From assembly GCF_001485215.1 (NCBI RefSeq), contig NZ_BBWW01000001.1:2232001-2296000 (forward strand): a stretch of 64,000 nucleotides of DNA, given 5' to 3'. Each line of letters opens with the position of its first letter. The first letter of the stretch is position 1. A program made the position numbers and the translations under genes. The stretch comes from Leptolyngbya sp. NIES-2104 (GTDB lineage Bacteria > Cyanobacteriota > Cyanobacteriia > Leptolyngbyales > Leptolyngbyaceae). The notes under the pieces are model-generated. The model searched no databases. It was not told the DNA's origin and saw only the letters and a list, made by a program, of their open reading frames with translations. Shown here piece by piece: positions 35,089 to 44,721 of the stretch.

Positions 35089-35772
35089 ATGCGAGTTTTA
35101 GTTGTAGAAGATGACCTTCATTTAGCGGAAGTCTTAACCGAAGCACTCAGCGATCGTGCTTACTCCGTCGATGTCGTGAAAGATGGTGAATCTGCTTGGA
35201 ATTGGATCTCATCGGTTTCTTACGATCTGATTGTCTTAGATGTGACGCTGCCAAAACTCGATGGGATTAGCTTATGTAGAAGATTAAGAACCGCACCCAA
35301 TCATGGAACAACACCCGTTTTGATGCTGACCGCAAGAGATACGATCGCAGATAAAATTCTCGGACTCGATGCAGGGGCAGATGACTACATGGTGAAGCCC
35401 TTCGATCTTGAGGAACTGATGGCGCGAGTCCGCGCCTTACTGCGAAGAGGCACGTTGAATACTCCAAGTACGATTACTTGCGGCGAGTTACAGATTGATC
35501 CAGAAACGCACGACGTGACCTATTCCGGGGAATTGATGCAGCTAACCCCGAAAGAGTATGCACTGTTAGAATTGTTAGCTGCGAGTGGACGACGCATTTT
35601 AAGTCGATCGAGCATTATTGATCGCATTTGGTCGCTTCAAGATCCGCCGACTGAAGAAACCGTGAAGTCACACATCAAAGGCTTGCGGCAGAAATTAAGA
35701 AATGCTGGTGCGCCCGAAGATTTCATTGAGACGGTTCATGGAGTTGGGTATCGATTAAAACAGCCAAAGTAA
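35089..35772 (+). CDS. OmpR-family response regulator
   Basis: Two-component regulator of 227 residues. The receiver reads MRVLVVEDDLHLAEVLTEAL, phospho-acceptor Asp in 'YDLIVLDVTLPKLDGIS', and Lys in 'DYMVKPFDLEELMARVRALL'. The C-terminal winged helix contains 'LTPKEYALLELLAASGRRIL', 'EETVKSHIKGLRQKL' and 'IETVHGVGYRL'. Divergent placement beside the CHASE3-type kinase suggests it is that kinase's partner. The gene is followed by about 270 bp containing a structured RNA candidate. Confidence 0.9.
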   Translation: MRVLVVEDDLHLAEVLTEALSDRAYSVDVVKDGESAWNWISSVSYDLIVLDVTLPKLDGISLCRRLRTAPNHGTTPVLMLTARDTIADKILGLDAGADDYMVKPFDLEELMARVRALLRRGTLNTPSTITCGELQIDPETHDVTYSGELMQLTPKEYALLELLAASGRRILSRSSIIDRIWSLQDPPTEETVKSHIKGLRQKLRNAGAPEDFIETVHGVGYRLKQPK

Positions 35773-35860
35773 ATCTATCCAAAGATGGATCTACCCGATT
35801 TCTACCCGATTTCTACCCCACATTTCCACCCAAACCGATTACTTTAAATTTTTAGAGAAA

Positions 35861-36022
35861 TCTGGGAAATCTCTTTGCGCTCAAATAGCGCAAGAGCTTC
35901 GGTCGCTGGGAAAGGGAAACACAGCCGATTCAACCACACGATAAAGAATCGGGAGTGGAGAACTGTACCGAAGTTCCTATCTGCTCATGATGAGTCTCCA
36001 CTCGTTGTGAGCAGTTTTTTTT
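35861..36022 (+). ncRNA. Structured small RNA candidate (Yfr2-like)
   Basis: An intergenic stretch folds strongly. TTGCGCT / AGCGCAA (35875-35881 with 35887-35893) makes hairpin 1. GCTG / CAGC then encloses an unpaired GGAAAGGGAAACA, the kind of GGAAACA loop known from Yfr2 RNAs. The 3' end is a classic terminator, CTGCTCA (35981-35987) with TGAGCAG (36008-36014), followed by eight T. In addition, 35953-35961 is a perfect 9-bp complement of 35995-36003 and would compete with that terminator stem. The 5' end is only estimated. Yfr2 identity is a motif match, not proven. Confidence 0.5.
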
Positions 36023-36043
36023 CAACTTAAAATCTCCGATCGC

Positions 36044-36964
36044 TCAAACACTTTCCGGCTTACTGTGCCGCTGCATCAGTTCCCCAACTGCCGATCGAGG
36101 TGTGACTTCTCCGCGCAATAAGCGATCGACTTGAGTCGAAATCGGCATCGAAATCCCTTGCGATCGCGCTAACTGCACCAAAACCTGAGTTGTATTAATC
36201 CCTTCCGCTGTTCCTTCTAAAGTTGCTAACACTTCAGAAAGCGTTTTCCCTTGTGCTAATCCATAGCCGACTTGATAGTTTCGACTGAGCGAACTACTAC
36301 AAGTTGCAAGCAAATCTCCTAAGCCGGACAATCCATAGAACGTCTCAGGCTTTGCACCCCAATAGTTTCCAAGCCGAATCATCTCCGCTAATCCGCGAGT
36401 CACTAACGCTGATTTGGCATTCGTTCCAAGCTGCAAGCCGTCACAAGCTCCAACCGCGATCGCAATTACATTTTTCAAGGTTCCGCCCAGTTCAACCCCT
36501 AGCGGATCAGCATTCGTATACACCCGAAATCGAGCGGAGGAAAAGGCTTGCTGAATGCGATCGGCAACGGTTTGATCTTGATGTGCTACCACACTCGCAG
36601 CGGGTAAACCTTGTTGAATTTCTTTTGATAAATTCGGTCCAGATAGAACCGCGATCGCGCTTTGTGGAAATGCAGTTTGCCAAACTTGCGAAGGCAAGAA
36701 CGGTAGAGCCGTTTCATTTCCTGATTCTGAATCTAATCCTTTTGTGGCAGTGACGATTGTTGGAACTGCGATCGACATTTGTCCAATCACCGATCGCACT
36801 CCTTTCATCGACACGGCTGAGATTAACAGATCCGAATTAGAAATCGTTTCGTTTAAAGTCTGATCGCTGCGGCGTGACCAAACTGAAACGTCGTGCCCAT
36901 TTTCCCGCGCCAATCCTGCCAGCGTTGATCCCCAAGCTCCCGCACCAATCACCGCAATTCTCAT
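36044..36964 (-). CDS. gpsA: Glycerol-3-phosphate dehydrogenase GpsA
   Basis: Cytoplasmic NAD(P)-dependent enzyme making sn-glycerol-3-phosphate for lipids. The 306-residue protein starts [20 protein letters not shown] (GxGxxG dinucleotide fold). It has '[20 protein letters not shown]', '[20 protein letters not shown]', '[20 protein letters not shown]' with the catalytic Lys, and '[20 protein letters not shown]'. Its ATG overlaps the stop of lipA by 4 bp (ATGA at 36961-36964), so it is the second gene of a lipA-gpsA unit. Confidence 0.93.
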   Translation of the reverse strand: MRIAVIGAGAWGSTLAGLARENGHDVSVWSRRSDQTLNETISNSDLLISAVSMKGVRSVIGQMSIAVPTIVTATKGLDSESGNETALPFLPSQVWQTAFPQSAIAVLSGPNLSKEIQQGLPAASVVAHQDQTVADRIQQAFSSARFRVYTNADPLGVELGGTLKNVIAIAVGACDGLQLGTNAKSALVTRGLAEMIRLGNYWGAKPETFYGLSGLGDLLATCSSSLSRNYQVGYGLAQGKTLSEVLATLEGTAEGINTTQVLVQLARSQGISMPISTQVDRLLRGEVTPRSAVGELMQRHSKPESV

Positions 36965-37830
36965 CTTGGGTACTGTTGCATCAATGCTTGAACTTGTTCT
37001 GCATGATAGGAACTGCGAGTGAGTGGAGTCGAAACAACTTGTAAAAAGCCGATCGATTCTCCGTATTCGCGCCAGGCATCGAACTGTTCGGGTGTGACAA
37101 AATCCTTTACGTCTAAGTGCTTCTGACTCGGTTGGAGATATTGCCCGATCGTTAAAATATCGCAGTCCGCCGCTCTTAAATCTTGCATCGTCTGGCGTAC
37201 TTCAGCATCGGTTTCACCCAGTCCGACCATAATCCCAGATTTGGTGTAAACGCTTGGATTAATTTGCCGAACTTGCTTGATCAATTCGAGCGATCGAGCA
37301 TAATCCCCTTGAGGACGAACGCGGCGATACAAGCGGGGAATCGTCTCAGTGTTGTGATTTAGCACTTCTGGTGATGCGCTTAGAATAATTTTCAGCGCGT
37401 CCCAATTTCCGCATAGATCGGGGATCAGAACTTCGATCGTGGTTTTCGGTGAAACAGCTCGAATGCCTTCAATACAGCGAACAAACTGAGACGCGCCACC
37501 ATCGGGTAAATCATCCCGATTCACCGAAGTAATGACGACGTGATTTAAGTTCATGCGTCTGACTGCTTCCGCCAATCGAGTTGGCTCGGTTGGATCAAGC
37601 GGCTGCGGTTTTTTCTCGAAATCAATATCACAATAGGGACACGCACGAGTACAAGCCGGACCCATAATCAGAAAGGTCGCCGTTCCGTTATTGAAGCACT
37701 CGCCAATATTCGGACACGAGGCTTCTTCACACACGGTATTGAGTGCGAGATCCCGTAAGACTTCTTTGACACTTCCGACTCGCTCCCACTGAGGAGCTTT
37801 GACCCGTAGCCATTCCGGTTTGACAACCAC
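36961..37830 (-). CDS. lipA: Lipoyl synthase LipA
   Basis: Radical SAM enzyme that inserts two sulfurs into octanoyl groups on lipoyl domains. The auxiliary cluster motif is '[11 protein letters not shown]' and the SAM cluster motif is CTRACPYC; '[20 protein letters not shown]' and '[19 protein letters not shown]' complete the family. The frame is open to 37983, but that extension runs through the divergent tRNA-Pro gene and has no family similarity. I therefore place the start at the GTG 37830 ([20 protein letters not shown]), which matches relatives, giving 289 residues. Confidence 0.9.
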   Translation of the reverse strand: MVVKPEWLRVKAPQWERVGSVKEVLRDLALNTVCEEASCPNIGECFNNGTATFLIMGPACTRACPYCDIDFEKKPQPLDPTEPTRLAEAVRRMNLNHVVITSVNRDDLPDGGASQFVRCIEGIRAVSPKTTIEVLIPDLCGNWDALKIILSASPEVLNHNTETIPRLYRRVRPQGDYARSLELIKQVRQINPSVYTKSGIMVGLGETDAEVRQTMQDLRAADCDILTIGQYLQPSQKHLDVKDFVTPEQFDAWREYGESIGFLQVVSTPLTRSSYHAEQVQALMQQYPR

Positions 37831-37955
37831 GTTTTTACCTATGATGCGATCGCGCTTTGCATGGTCTATCTTAACAAGTCGGGGATTTTGATCAAATGAC
37901 TCGACGTAAATCCAATCTTGAGCTACGATAAAAGACGCATTGCACAAATGCTTTG

Positions 37956-38033
<78 letters not shown>

Positions 38034-38243
38034 TAGCGGAGACGTAAACGCAAGCGGGGGCTAGCTTTCTAGCGTTTATCTCAAAGTTCTAATGAGTTAG
38101 AGAAAGTACTAGGGCTAACCGCTTTTTCTAGAGAGTTCCTACAAAAACTGACATGGCAGTGAGAAACCCTAGAAGCTTGAAAAAACAGACGATCGCAAAC
38201 TGATTCAAAACTCATAATCCATTGGGTTGTGTATGTACTTAAG

Positions 38244-38271
38244 AAGGGTAGGGTTCATCTCTGCCCTTTTT
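38244..38271 (+). terminator. Intrinsic terminator upstream of the CRISPR array
   Basis: Stem AAGGGTAG (38244-38251) with CTGCCCTT (38261-38268), one G-U pair and a 9-nt loop, followed by T. It could end a transcript from tRNA-Pro or from the 300-bp gap 38030-38338, in which I see no gene. Confidence 0.6.
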
Positions 38272-38338
38272 CATGCCCTTCAGACCGCTTCTCATGCTCA
38301 GAACGTAGATTCAATTCCTGAAACTGTTTATCCGCCTT

Positions 38339-40647
38339 GTTTCAGTCCCGTTGCCGGGATTAGTTTGTGCGAAAGTAGTTACTTCATGTAGGAGGTTTGA
38401 ATGTCTGAGAGTTTCAGTCCCGTTGCCGGGATTAGTTTGTGCGAAAGCGAGATCAGTTAAACCATCCCATCCCCGTATTCGTGTTTCAGTCCCGTTGCCG
38501 GGATTAGTTTGTGCGAAAGAAATTCCTGTAATCGGGATTTCGATCAAAACTGCTGGTTTCAGTCCCGTTGCCGGGATTAGTTTGTGCGAAAGTCGAGCGA
38601 TCGAGTTCTTTGTAAAAATCCTGGATCTCGTTTCAGTCCCGTTGCCGGGATTAGTTTGTGCGAAAGTTGTTGTGCCACTCGGTAATGATCCGAGCGTTCT
38701 TGGTTTCAGTCCCGTTGCCGGGATTAGTTTGTGCGAAAGAGCCTTATGCGGGCGGTTTAGCGGTTTTGTTTGCTAGTTTCAGTCCCGTTGCCGGGATTAG
38801 TTTGTGCGAAAGCTTGAGAAAGCAGTCCCGCCAGTCGATCGCCCTGAGTTTCAGTCCCGTTGCCGGGATTAGTTTGTGCGAAAGCCGATCAACCCAATTC
38901 CGTCGATCGATTCTCAAATGTTTCAGTCCCGTTGCCGGGATTAGTTTGTGCGAAAGTATTTACTACGCCTGAAATCCTTATGCCATATAGATAGTTTCAG
39001 TCCCGTTGCCGGGATTAGTTTGTGCGAAAGGACGGACAATGGAGACGCGGTAAAGGCAATGTCGATGTTTCAGTCCCGTTGCCGGGATTAGTTTGTGCGA
39101 AAGCTATGAAAAGTTAGCAAGTGTTTTAGCTGAGCTTGGTTTCAGTCCCGTTGCCGGGATTAGTTTGTGCGAAAGCGATGCAGGATTGCTAACCGAAGCG
39201 CCTACCGAATCGGTCAGTTTCAGTCCCGTTGCCGGGATTAGTTTGTGCGAAAGAAAGAAGCACTGGCTTCTAAAGGTATCAGGGATGACGTTTCAGTCCC
39301 GTTGCCGGGATTAGTTTGTGCGAAAGTTCCCATTAGACAATACATCGATTCTTGAGTTTGGATGTTTCAGTCCCGTTGCCGGGATTAGTTTGTGCGAAAG
39401 TTTTGGTGCAAAATTTTGCATACAAATAAGAGCGAGTTTCAGTCCCGTTGCCGGGATTAGTTTGTGCGAAAGCGCTCGTTTTCCGGTTCTTTCAGTGTGG
39501 ACGAACAGTTTCAGTCCCGTTGCCGGGATTAGTTTGTGCGAAAGCGATTTGTAACCGATGAATCAGGCTTGAAATTCAAAGAGTTTCAGTCCCGTTGCCG
39601 GGATTAGTTTGTGCGAAAGCCATATCTGCCGATGGATCGATTTCCGATTTTAGTAGTTTCAGTCCCGTTGCCGGGATTAGTTTGTGCGAAAGAGAAACGT
39701 AAACGGTGATTGTTGTTTCAAAACAATAGTTTCAGTCCCGTTGCCGGGATTAGTTTGTGCGAAAGCCTCAAAGCCGATGAAAGTGGCAACGCCTTTATCG
39801 AGTTTCAGTCCCGTTGCCGGGATTAGTTTGTGCGAAAGGGATTTGGCGGTTCCGAGAACTTGCCCGTGAGCCTGTTTCAGTCCCGTTGCCGGGATTAGTT
39901 TGTGCGAAAGCGAGGATTTCGAGCTTATCGGTTTCCTGCATAAAGCGTTTCAGTCCCGTTGCCGGGATTAGTTTGTGCGAAAGTCGCCAAACATAGTAGG
40001 CAAATCCTCCGACCACTGCAAGTTTCAGTCCCGTTGCCGGGATTAGTTTGTGCGAAAGTCAAAATCGCTTCAGTCATCGATCGAATGTTAAGCGTTTCAG
40101 TCCCGTTGCCGGGATTAGTTTGTGCGAAAGTGAAAATACATTCCCGGAGTCATCGATTCTCCGGATGTTTCAGTCCCGTTGCCGGGATTAGTTTGTGCGA
40201 AAGCATCGTGATTGTAAGGACAGGTGATTCTATTGTCCCGTTTCAGTCCCGTTGCCGGGATTAGTTTGTGCGAAAGCGCAGCGATCGTTCCGATATTTTT
40301 CCCGATATCATCTGGTTTCAGTCCCGTTGCCGGGATTAGTTTGTGCGAAAGATACCAATAATATAAGGCAAGTAGTTTTAATAGTCGTTTCAGTCCCGTT
40401 GCCGGGATTAGTTTGTGCGAAAGCGATAAATGATATGTCTTGCTCAGTTGCGGCGTTCCAGGTTTCAGTCCCGTTGCCGGGATTAGTTTGTGCGAAAGCA
40501 CAAACGGATCTATCACTTTTGTCGATCCTCCTACGTTTCAGTCCCGTTGCCGGGATTAGTTTGTGCGAAAGCGTTGATCGCGATCGAGCGTTCGATTTGT
40601 CTGCATAAAAGTTTCAGTCCCGTTGCCGGGATTAGTTTGTGCGAAAG
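38339..40647 (-). CRISPR. CRISPR array, 32 repeats and 31 spacers, type I-D-like repeat
   Basis: Thirty-two apparently identical 37-bp repeats, starting at 38339, 38411, 38483 and so on to 40611, are separated by 31 different spacers of 35-41 bp (mostly 35-36). On the plus strand the repeat opens GTTTCAGTCCCG and closes GTGCGAAAG, with an internal CCCGTTGCCGGG near-palindrome. Read on the minus strand it begins CTTTCGCAC and ends GGGACTGAAAC, very close to the type I-D repeat of Synechocystis CRISPR1, whose crRNA handle is the terminal ACTGAAAC. This indicates minus-strand transcription. No cas gene lies in the window. Open frames across the array are repeat artefacts. Confidence 0.97.
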
Positions 40648-40869
40648 CCCGCGCCTTAGAACCCTTACTGAACAAGAATTCTACAGCCACTTTTGGCAAA
40701 GGTCATCTGAAACCCTGATCCCAGCCTTTATTCTACGGCTGCGGCGCTTTTCTCGATCGCTAAAAATATTGAATTGTCTTGGTTCTGGCGATTTGGCAAA
40801 CCTCCCAGGGATTTCGCCCTCGCTTCGGTTTGCCAAAAACTTGTCTCATTATAGAACGATCGCTGAAAA
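40648..40869 (-). promoter_or_regulatory. Probable CRISPR leader with promoter and hairpin
   Basis: Lies on the right flank, upstream of the array if it is transcribed leftward. TATAAT on the minus strand (plus 40848-40853) is a good -10. Downstream of it, a perfect 11-bp inverted pair, TTTGGCAAACC (40792-40802) with GGTTTGCCAAA (40827-40837), would form a hairpin in the leader RNA. No clear -35 is seen. The leader would also be where new spacers are inserted. Confidence 0.6.
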
Positions 40870-41433
40870 TTAACCCACGATCGCGCTTTCTAAAGCAATA
40901 TCCCGAATCTGCCGAACTCGCTCTTGGTATTCCGTCTCACTTAGCACTGAAGTTGCATTCTCGATCGACAATTCATCGATTTCAATCCACGATCGACATC
41001 CGCCGTAAGCATCCAGATACGGAATCGTGTGAGTCTGCGGTAAGCGAAACACTTTTAATAACAGCAAATATAAGGAAGAGCGAGGTTTCCACTTTAAGCG
41101 CTCCTCGACAAAGCGATCGTTCCAGATGTGAAACGGTAAGAGCGATCTCACCACATCCGGATCGCTGACTTGAAGAACGTCCGTGATCTCAGCATAAGAA
41201 GAAATATCGATCGTCTTAGGATGCCAGCCGGACTCAACTCGATCGACGAAATGCGATTGTTTTAGCAACTCTGGATCTTGATGCTCGAAGGTGGGATACA
41301 GCAGAACTTGGCGAAATGGAACTTCAAATCGTCCCTTTTCTTCTCGAATGCCACCTTTACGAAGCAGCAGAATCGATTCACCTTGCTCTAAAGCTTGAAT
41401 TGCGATCGACCATTCTTTTAGTGCGTGTTTCAT
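40870..41433 (-). CDS. DUF1802-family protein
   Basis: Cyanobacterial protein of 187 residues: MKHALKEWSIAIQALEQGES, 'ILLLRKGGIREEKGRFEV', 'QVLLYPTFEHQDPELLKQSH' and 'RSSLYLLLLKVFRLPQTHTI'. This is the DUF1802 pattern, in which 'LLLRKGGI.E..G.F.V' is diagnostic. Function is unknown. Its start overlaps the stop of the upstream small membrane gene (41430-41433). It ends immediately before the CRISPR leader, so read-through into the array is conceivable. Confidence 0.85.
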   Translation of the reverse strand: MKHALKEWSIAIQALEQGESILLLRKGGIREEKGRFEVPFRQVLLYPTFEHQDPELLKQSHFVDRVESGWHPKTIDISSYAEITDVLQVSDPDVVRSLLPFHIWNDRFVEERLKWKPRSSLYLLLLKVFRLPQTHTIPYLDAYGGCRSWIEIDELSIENATSVLSETEYQERVRQIRDIALESAIVG

Positions 41434-41777
41434 TTTGGTAAATTCAACGTCGAGAAAAACTCAATACAGACCACCACAAACGGAAACATGATTCCTGCAA
41501 GTCCGATCCAGCCCCCAAACTGACCGATAAGCGACCCGATCTTTCTTTGTCCGCGTTCACCTGCCGCTGCCAGAACGCCAGAACTCATACTAATCAGTGC
41601 CGCTCCACCCAAACCAAAAGGGACACTCAGCAAAAACCATGTTCTCAGTCTAGCGCCCGGATTGATTAATCCGATCGTTGGAAACAGCACAAAGCTGACT
41701 GCCTCCACTACAAGCCACAAGCCCAAAGCCGTGAGCAAATCTTTCTTTTGCAGGTCGTCGAAGGAGAAGTTATTCAT
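41430..41777 (-). CDS. Small membrane protein upstream of DUF1802
   Basis: Hypothetical integral membrane protein of 115 residues starting MNNFSFDDLQKKDLLTALGL. Three hydrophobic stretches follow: 'WLVVEAVSFVLFPTIGLI', 'TWFLLSVPFGLGGAALISM' and 'GWIGLAGIMFPFVVVCIEFF'. A short basic loop (ERGQRKIGS) separates the last two. I recognise no family. The ATG at 41777 is preferred to a TTG two codons upstream. The 4-bp overlap with the DUF1802 gene suggests the two products work together. Confidence 0.65.
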   Translation of the reverse strand: MNNFSFDDLQKKDLLTALGLWLVVEAVSFVLFPTIGLINPGARLRTWFLLSVPFGLGGAALISMSSGVLAAAGERGQRKIGSLIGQFGGWIGLAGIMFPFVVVCIEFFSTLNLPK

Positions 41778-41875
41778 CACCAAAATTTAAGAGTTTCTCA
41801 ATCCTTGGGTAGGAAAAGATCGCGATCGCATTGCCTAGAATGAAGACAAGTTAGAACTTCGGAGCGCTCTTTAAG

Positions 41876-41971
41876 ATGAACACCCACGATTTATTGATGC
41901 TGATCTTGATGCTGATCCCAGGGATCTTGCTGTCTGTGGCAATTATGGCAACGTTTGCAGCGGGTGGCTAA
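41876..41971 (+). CDS. 31-residue membrane peptide
   Basis: A short frame on the plus strand encodes MNTHDLLMLILMLIPGILLS followed by VAIMATFAAGG. One clear transmembrane helix with a polar N-terminus and a Gly-rich end is the design of small subunits of photosynthetic and NDH-1 complexes, but I do not recognise it as a specific known subunit. GGAG at 41860-41863 is a possible but distant ribosome-binding site. The frame ends 1 bp before the stop of the convergent oxygenase gene. Its 92-bp upstream gap, shared with a divergent membrane gene, could hold its promoter. Confidence 0.55.
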   Translation: MNTHDLLMLILMLIPGILLSVAIMATFAAGG

Positions 41972-41972
41972 C

Positions 41973-42890
41973 TTATTTCAGCCCGATCTCGGCGAGTCGC
42001 TGCTGTAAGTATTCGCCTGCGGTAGTTTGGGGAAATCGCATCACGCCGCCCGTTTTGTCTATGCAAGTCTGGAGCGGCGTTAGATCGGTTTTACTCACTG
42101 GATGCACAAAGAACGGCATCGAGAATCGACGAGAGCGATCGCCTGGATTGATCACCCGATGTGTAGTACTCTTCAGCAATCCATTGGTCAATTGCTGCAA
42201 CATATCGCCACTATCGACGATAATTTGACCTTCGACATTCGGAATCGCTCTCCAAGTTCCGTCACGCTGTAAGAGTTCTAATCCGCTATCGGTCGCTTCA
42301 CAGAGTAGCGTGATCAGATTAATGTCTTCGTGTGGAGCCGATCGCAAACTAGCAGGATTCGCATCTTCGGGAATCGGCGGATAGTGAATGATTCGCAAAA
42401 TCGTATCGGCATCGATCGTGGTCTCGCTCAGAAACGATCGATCTTGTTCTAAATACAATGCACAAGCTTCGAGCAGTTTCACTGCACACTGTTCGAGTTG
42501 AGCATAAAGCTGATTCATCGTGGCGTGAAATTCGGGAACCTCGATCGGATCAAGATTTGCGAGATGGTTTTCTCGTCCGACGTGCCAGAATTCTTTCAGA
42601 TCAGGTACGGGATGATCTTTAGCGTGTTCTTTTCCAAATCGTGTGAATCCTCGCTGCCCGTTGAGTTTCGGATCTTCGTAGCGCAATTTCGTTTCGTCGG
42701 GCAACTCGAAGAACGCTTCAGCGAATTGATAAGCGCGTTGAATCAGAGCGCGATCGACTCCGTGATTTACCAGCGCAAAGAAGCCGATTTCTTCTAGGGC
42801 TTTTCCGGTTGTTAGAACGAAATCCTGTTGCTGGACGGGATCGTCTGAGAGAAAAGATTGGAGATCCACGATCGGAATCGTTTGTTGCAT
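41973..42890 (-). CDS. 2-oxoglutarate/Fe(II) oxygenase, isopenicillin N synthase-like
   Basis: Non-heme iron oxygenase of 305 residues. An N-terminal 'IPIVDLQSFLSDDP' and 'GFFALVNHGVDRALIQRAYQ' form the DIOX_N region. The jelly-roll core supplies the iron ligands HxD in 'APHEDINLITLL' and His in 'STTHRVINPGDRSRRFSMPF', with the RxS pair (RFS) for 2-oxoglutarate. Substrate unknown; cyanobacterial relatives are broadly annotated. It stands alone on the strand, 34 bp after the DUF885 stop. Confidence 0.85.
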   Translation of the reverse strand: MQQTIPIVDLQSFLSDDPVQQQDFVLTTGKALEEIGFFALVNHGVDRALIQRAYQFAEAFFELPDETKLRYEDPKLNGQRGFTRFGKEHAKDHPVPDLKEFWHVGRENHLANLDPIEVPEFHATMNQLYAQLEQCAVKLLEACALYLEQDRSFLSETTIDADTILRIIHYPPIPEDANPASLRSAPHEDINLITLLCEATDSGLELLQRDGTWRAIPNVEGQIIVDSGDMLQQLTNGLLKSTTHRVINPGDRSRRFSMPFFVHPVSKTDLTPLQTCIDKTGGVMRFPQTTAGEYLQQRLAEIGLK

Positions 42891-42924
42891 AGGATTAAAT
42901 CAAAAACTGGGTGAGTGGATCATA

Positions 42925-44652
42925 TTATCCTGCGGGTACGAATTGTTCTAGAACGGCTTGGCGTAACAATCTCTGAGGCATGAAGCCTTGAGACAGAATG
43001 AAATCATGAAATTGTTGCTGATTAAATTTTTGTCCTAGACGTTGTTCAACATCTCTGCGGAGTTGCATCAGACGTTGATAGCCATAGAAGTATGAAGGGG
43101 CATGTCCAGGAAGCCGAGTTGTATAGCGATCGATTTCCTGTCGAGCAAAAAACTCTGAATAGCCCGCATCTTCCATAAGAACTCGCAGCGCTTGATCGAT
43201 CGAAATCTTACCCAGATGCAATTCCGGTTCGAGAAAGGCTCGTGCGGCTCGGAGGAGTTGGAATTGGAGTGAGATGAATTGTCCATCGATCGGCATGTAG
43301 GGAAGGGTGATTGCTTCGGCGTAAAGTGCCCAGCCTTCGTGATTTGCAGGATTGTAGCCGTATCTCGATCGAGCTTGTGAAGTTCCTTTGTCCTGAATCG
43401 TTGTGAACTGCAAATCGTGTCCGGGTCTGCCTTCGTGAGCAGTCAATGTCCAAGACACGGCGGAGTAGGTGAAATCGTTGTAGACACGAGGTTTAGGATC
43501 AGGTTTTATGAGCGGAATGATAAAGACACCAGCGGTTTTTTGAGAATTTCGGGGCGATTGGTATTGAGGAACGGGAAAGGTCGCATTTTCTCGATCGCTA
43601 GTTAATCGAATCGTTAACGGTCGCGATGGCAGTGTGACTAATTTTTCACGCTGGATGATGGCTTCAATTTCCTTCTGGCGTTTCTGATAGTGCGGCAGAA
43701 TTTGATCGGCTGGCAGTTGTTCTTGTTTGAGAGCGCGAATCACATCCCGGTAGTCTTTTGCTTGCAAGCCTCTTTGTTTTGCAATTTGGGGCGCAAGCTT
43801 ATTCATTTCTTGCTGAATGTTCGTGAAAGCGGTGTGAGCATTTTCGAGGAGTTCATCGATCGAGATTTCTACTCCGCGTTCTGCAAGTTGTTGGGCGTAG
43901 AGTTCGGGCGATAATCGAAAATTTGTTCTCGCTTTCGGTAGAATTTCGCGTTGAACAAACGTGTTGTACTCGGTGAGTTGCGCTTTTAATTTGGGGTAGA
44001 GGGCGGGATCGATGCCACGACGCTCGAGACGCTGCCGAATTTGTTCGAGTTGAGCGGGAGTATCGGCTAGATCTTTTTCAAGCTGGAATTTCTCAGGAAA
44101 AAGAATGTTCGATCGCGTGAGTGCTTCTCGCATCTTCTGAGTGGCAACAGTCGCGATCGCAGGTGTCCCCGTTTCATCTCCGCTCAGTTGCTTGACTCGT
44201 TTGTTAAAGTCACGAGCATTCAGTTTATCTAAACTGCGATTGATTTCTCTGGCTAGATTGACGTAGGGCAGTTGATATTGCTGATCGAGTTGATTCGATC
44301 GTAGTTCTTCTTGAGCGGATGCAATCAGGATTTCTAAATCGATTTTGACGGATGGATCAGTTTCTTGTCTGAGTTTGTTCTGAAAAGTTTGAATCGCGTT
44401 GTTTAAATTTTTCTCGTAGCATTGCACGTATGCTGAATTGAGTTCGAGCAGCGATTCGCTTAGTGTTGTTTGTTCTGTACAGTTTGATTCTGATGCAGCT
44501 TTGATCAGGATATTGGTATTTTCGTTGCTGCGAGTGATCCAAGTGGGTTTTGCGGATGCGATCGAATTAGATAGCGGATGAGATGCGATCGCAATCATAA
44601 ACGTCGCGATCCCAAGCAGAACACAGACTTTACGCGAAATCCGAAGAATCAT
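42925..44652 (-). CDS. DUF885-family exported protein
   Basis: Predicted secreted or periplasmic hydrolase of 575 residues. A signal peptide-like N-terminus (VCVLLGIATFMIAIASHPLS) is followed by a long, mainly helical protein. The DUF885 hallmark 'WTLTAHEGRPGHDLQFT' is present (HEGxPGHxLQ, a probable metal site), plus 'NHEGWALYAEAITLPYMP' and 'RLPGHAPSYFYGYQRLM'. DUF885 proteins resemble metallopeptidases of the M3/M32 type, but a reaction is not established. About 60 bp separate it from the next upstream gene, on the same strand. Confidence 0.85.
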   Translation of the reverse strand: MILRISRKVCVLLGIATFMIAIASHPLSNSIASAKPTWITRSNENTNILIKAASESNCTEQTTLSESLLELNSAYVQCYEKNLNNAIQTFQNKLRQETDPSVKIDLEILIASAQEELRSNQLDQQYQLPYVNLAREINRSLDKLNARDFNKRVKQLSGDETGTPAIATVATQKMREALTRSNILFPEKFQLEKDLADTPAQLEQIRQRLERRGIDPALYPKLKAQLTEYNTFVQREILPKARTNFRLSPELYAQQLAERGVEISIDELLENAHTAFTNIQQEMNKLAPQIAKQRGLQAKDYRDVIRALKQEQLPADQILPHYQKRQKEIEAIIQREKLVTLPSRPLTIRLTSDRENATFPVPQYQSPRNSQKTAGVFIIPLIKPDPKPRVYNDFTYSAVSWTLTAHEGRPGHDLQFTTIQDKGTSQARSRYGYNPANHEGWALYAEAITLPYMPIDGQFISLQFQLLRAARAFLEPELHLGKISIDQALRVLMEDAGYSEFFARQEIDRYTTRLPGHAPSYFYGYQRLMQLRRDVEQRLGQKFNQQQFHDFILSQGFMPQRLLRQAVLEQFVPAG

Positions 44653-44721
44653 AAATCGATTGAGAAGAAGCGAATTTCTCGATCTTACGACAGTGAGAAA
44701 ATTCCTTGGGTTGCAGATTTA

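Noticed and set aside
38311-40873. Many open frames with repeated peptides (FSPVAGISLCES, FAQTNPGNGTET and similar)
   Set aside because: They are translations of the CRISPR repeat and spacers in different frames, not genes.
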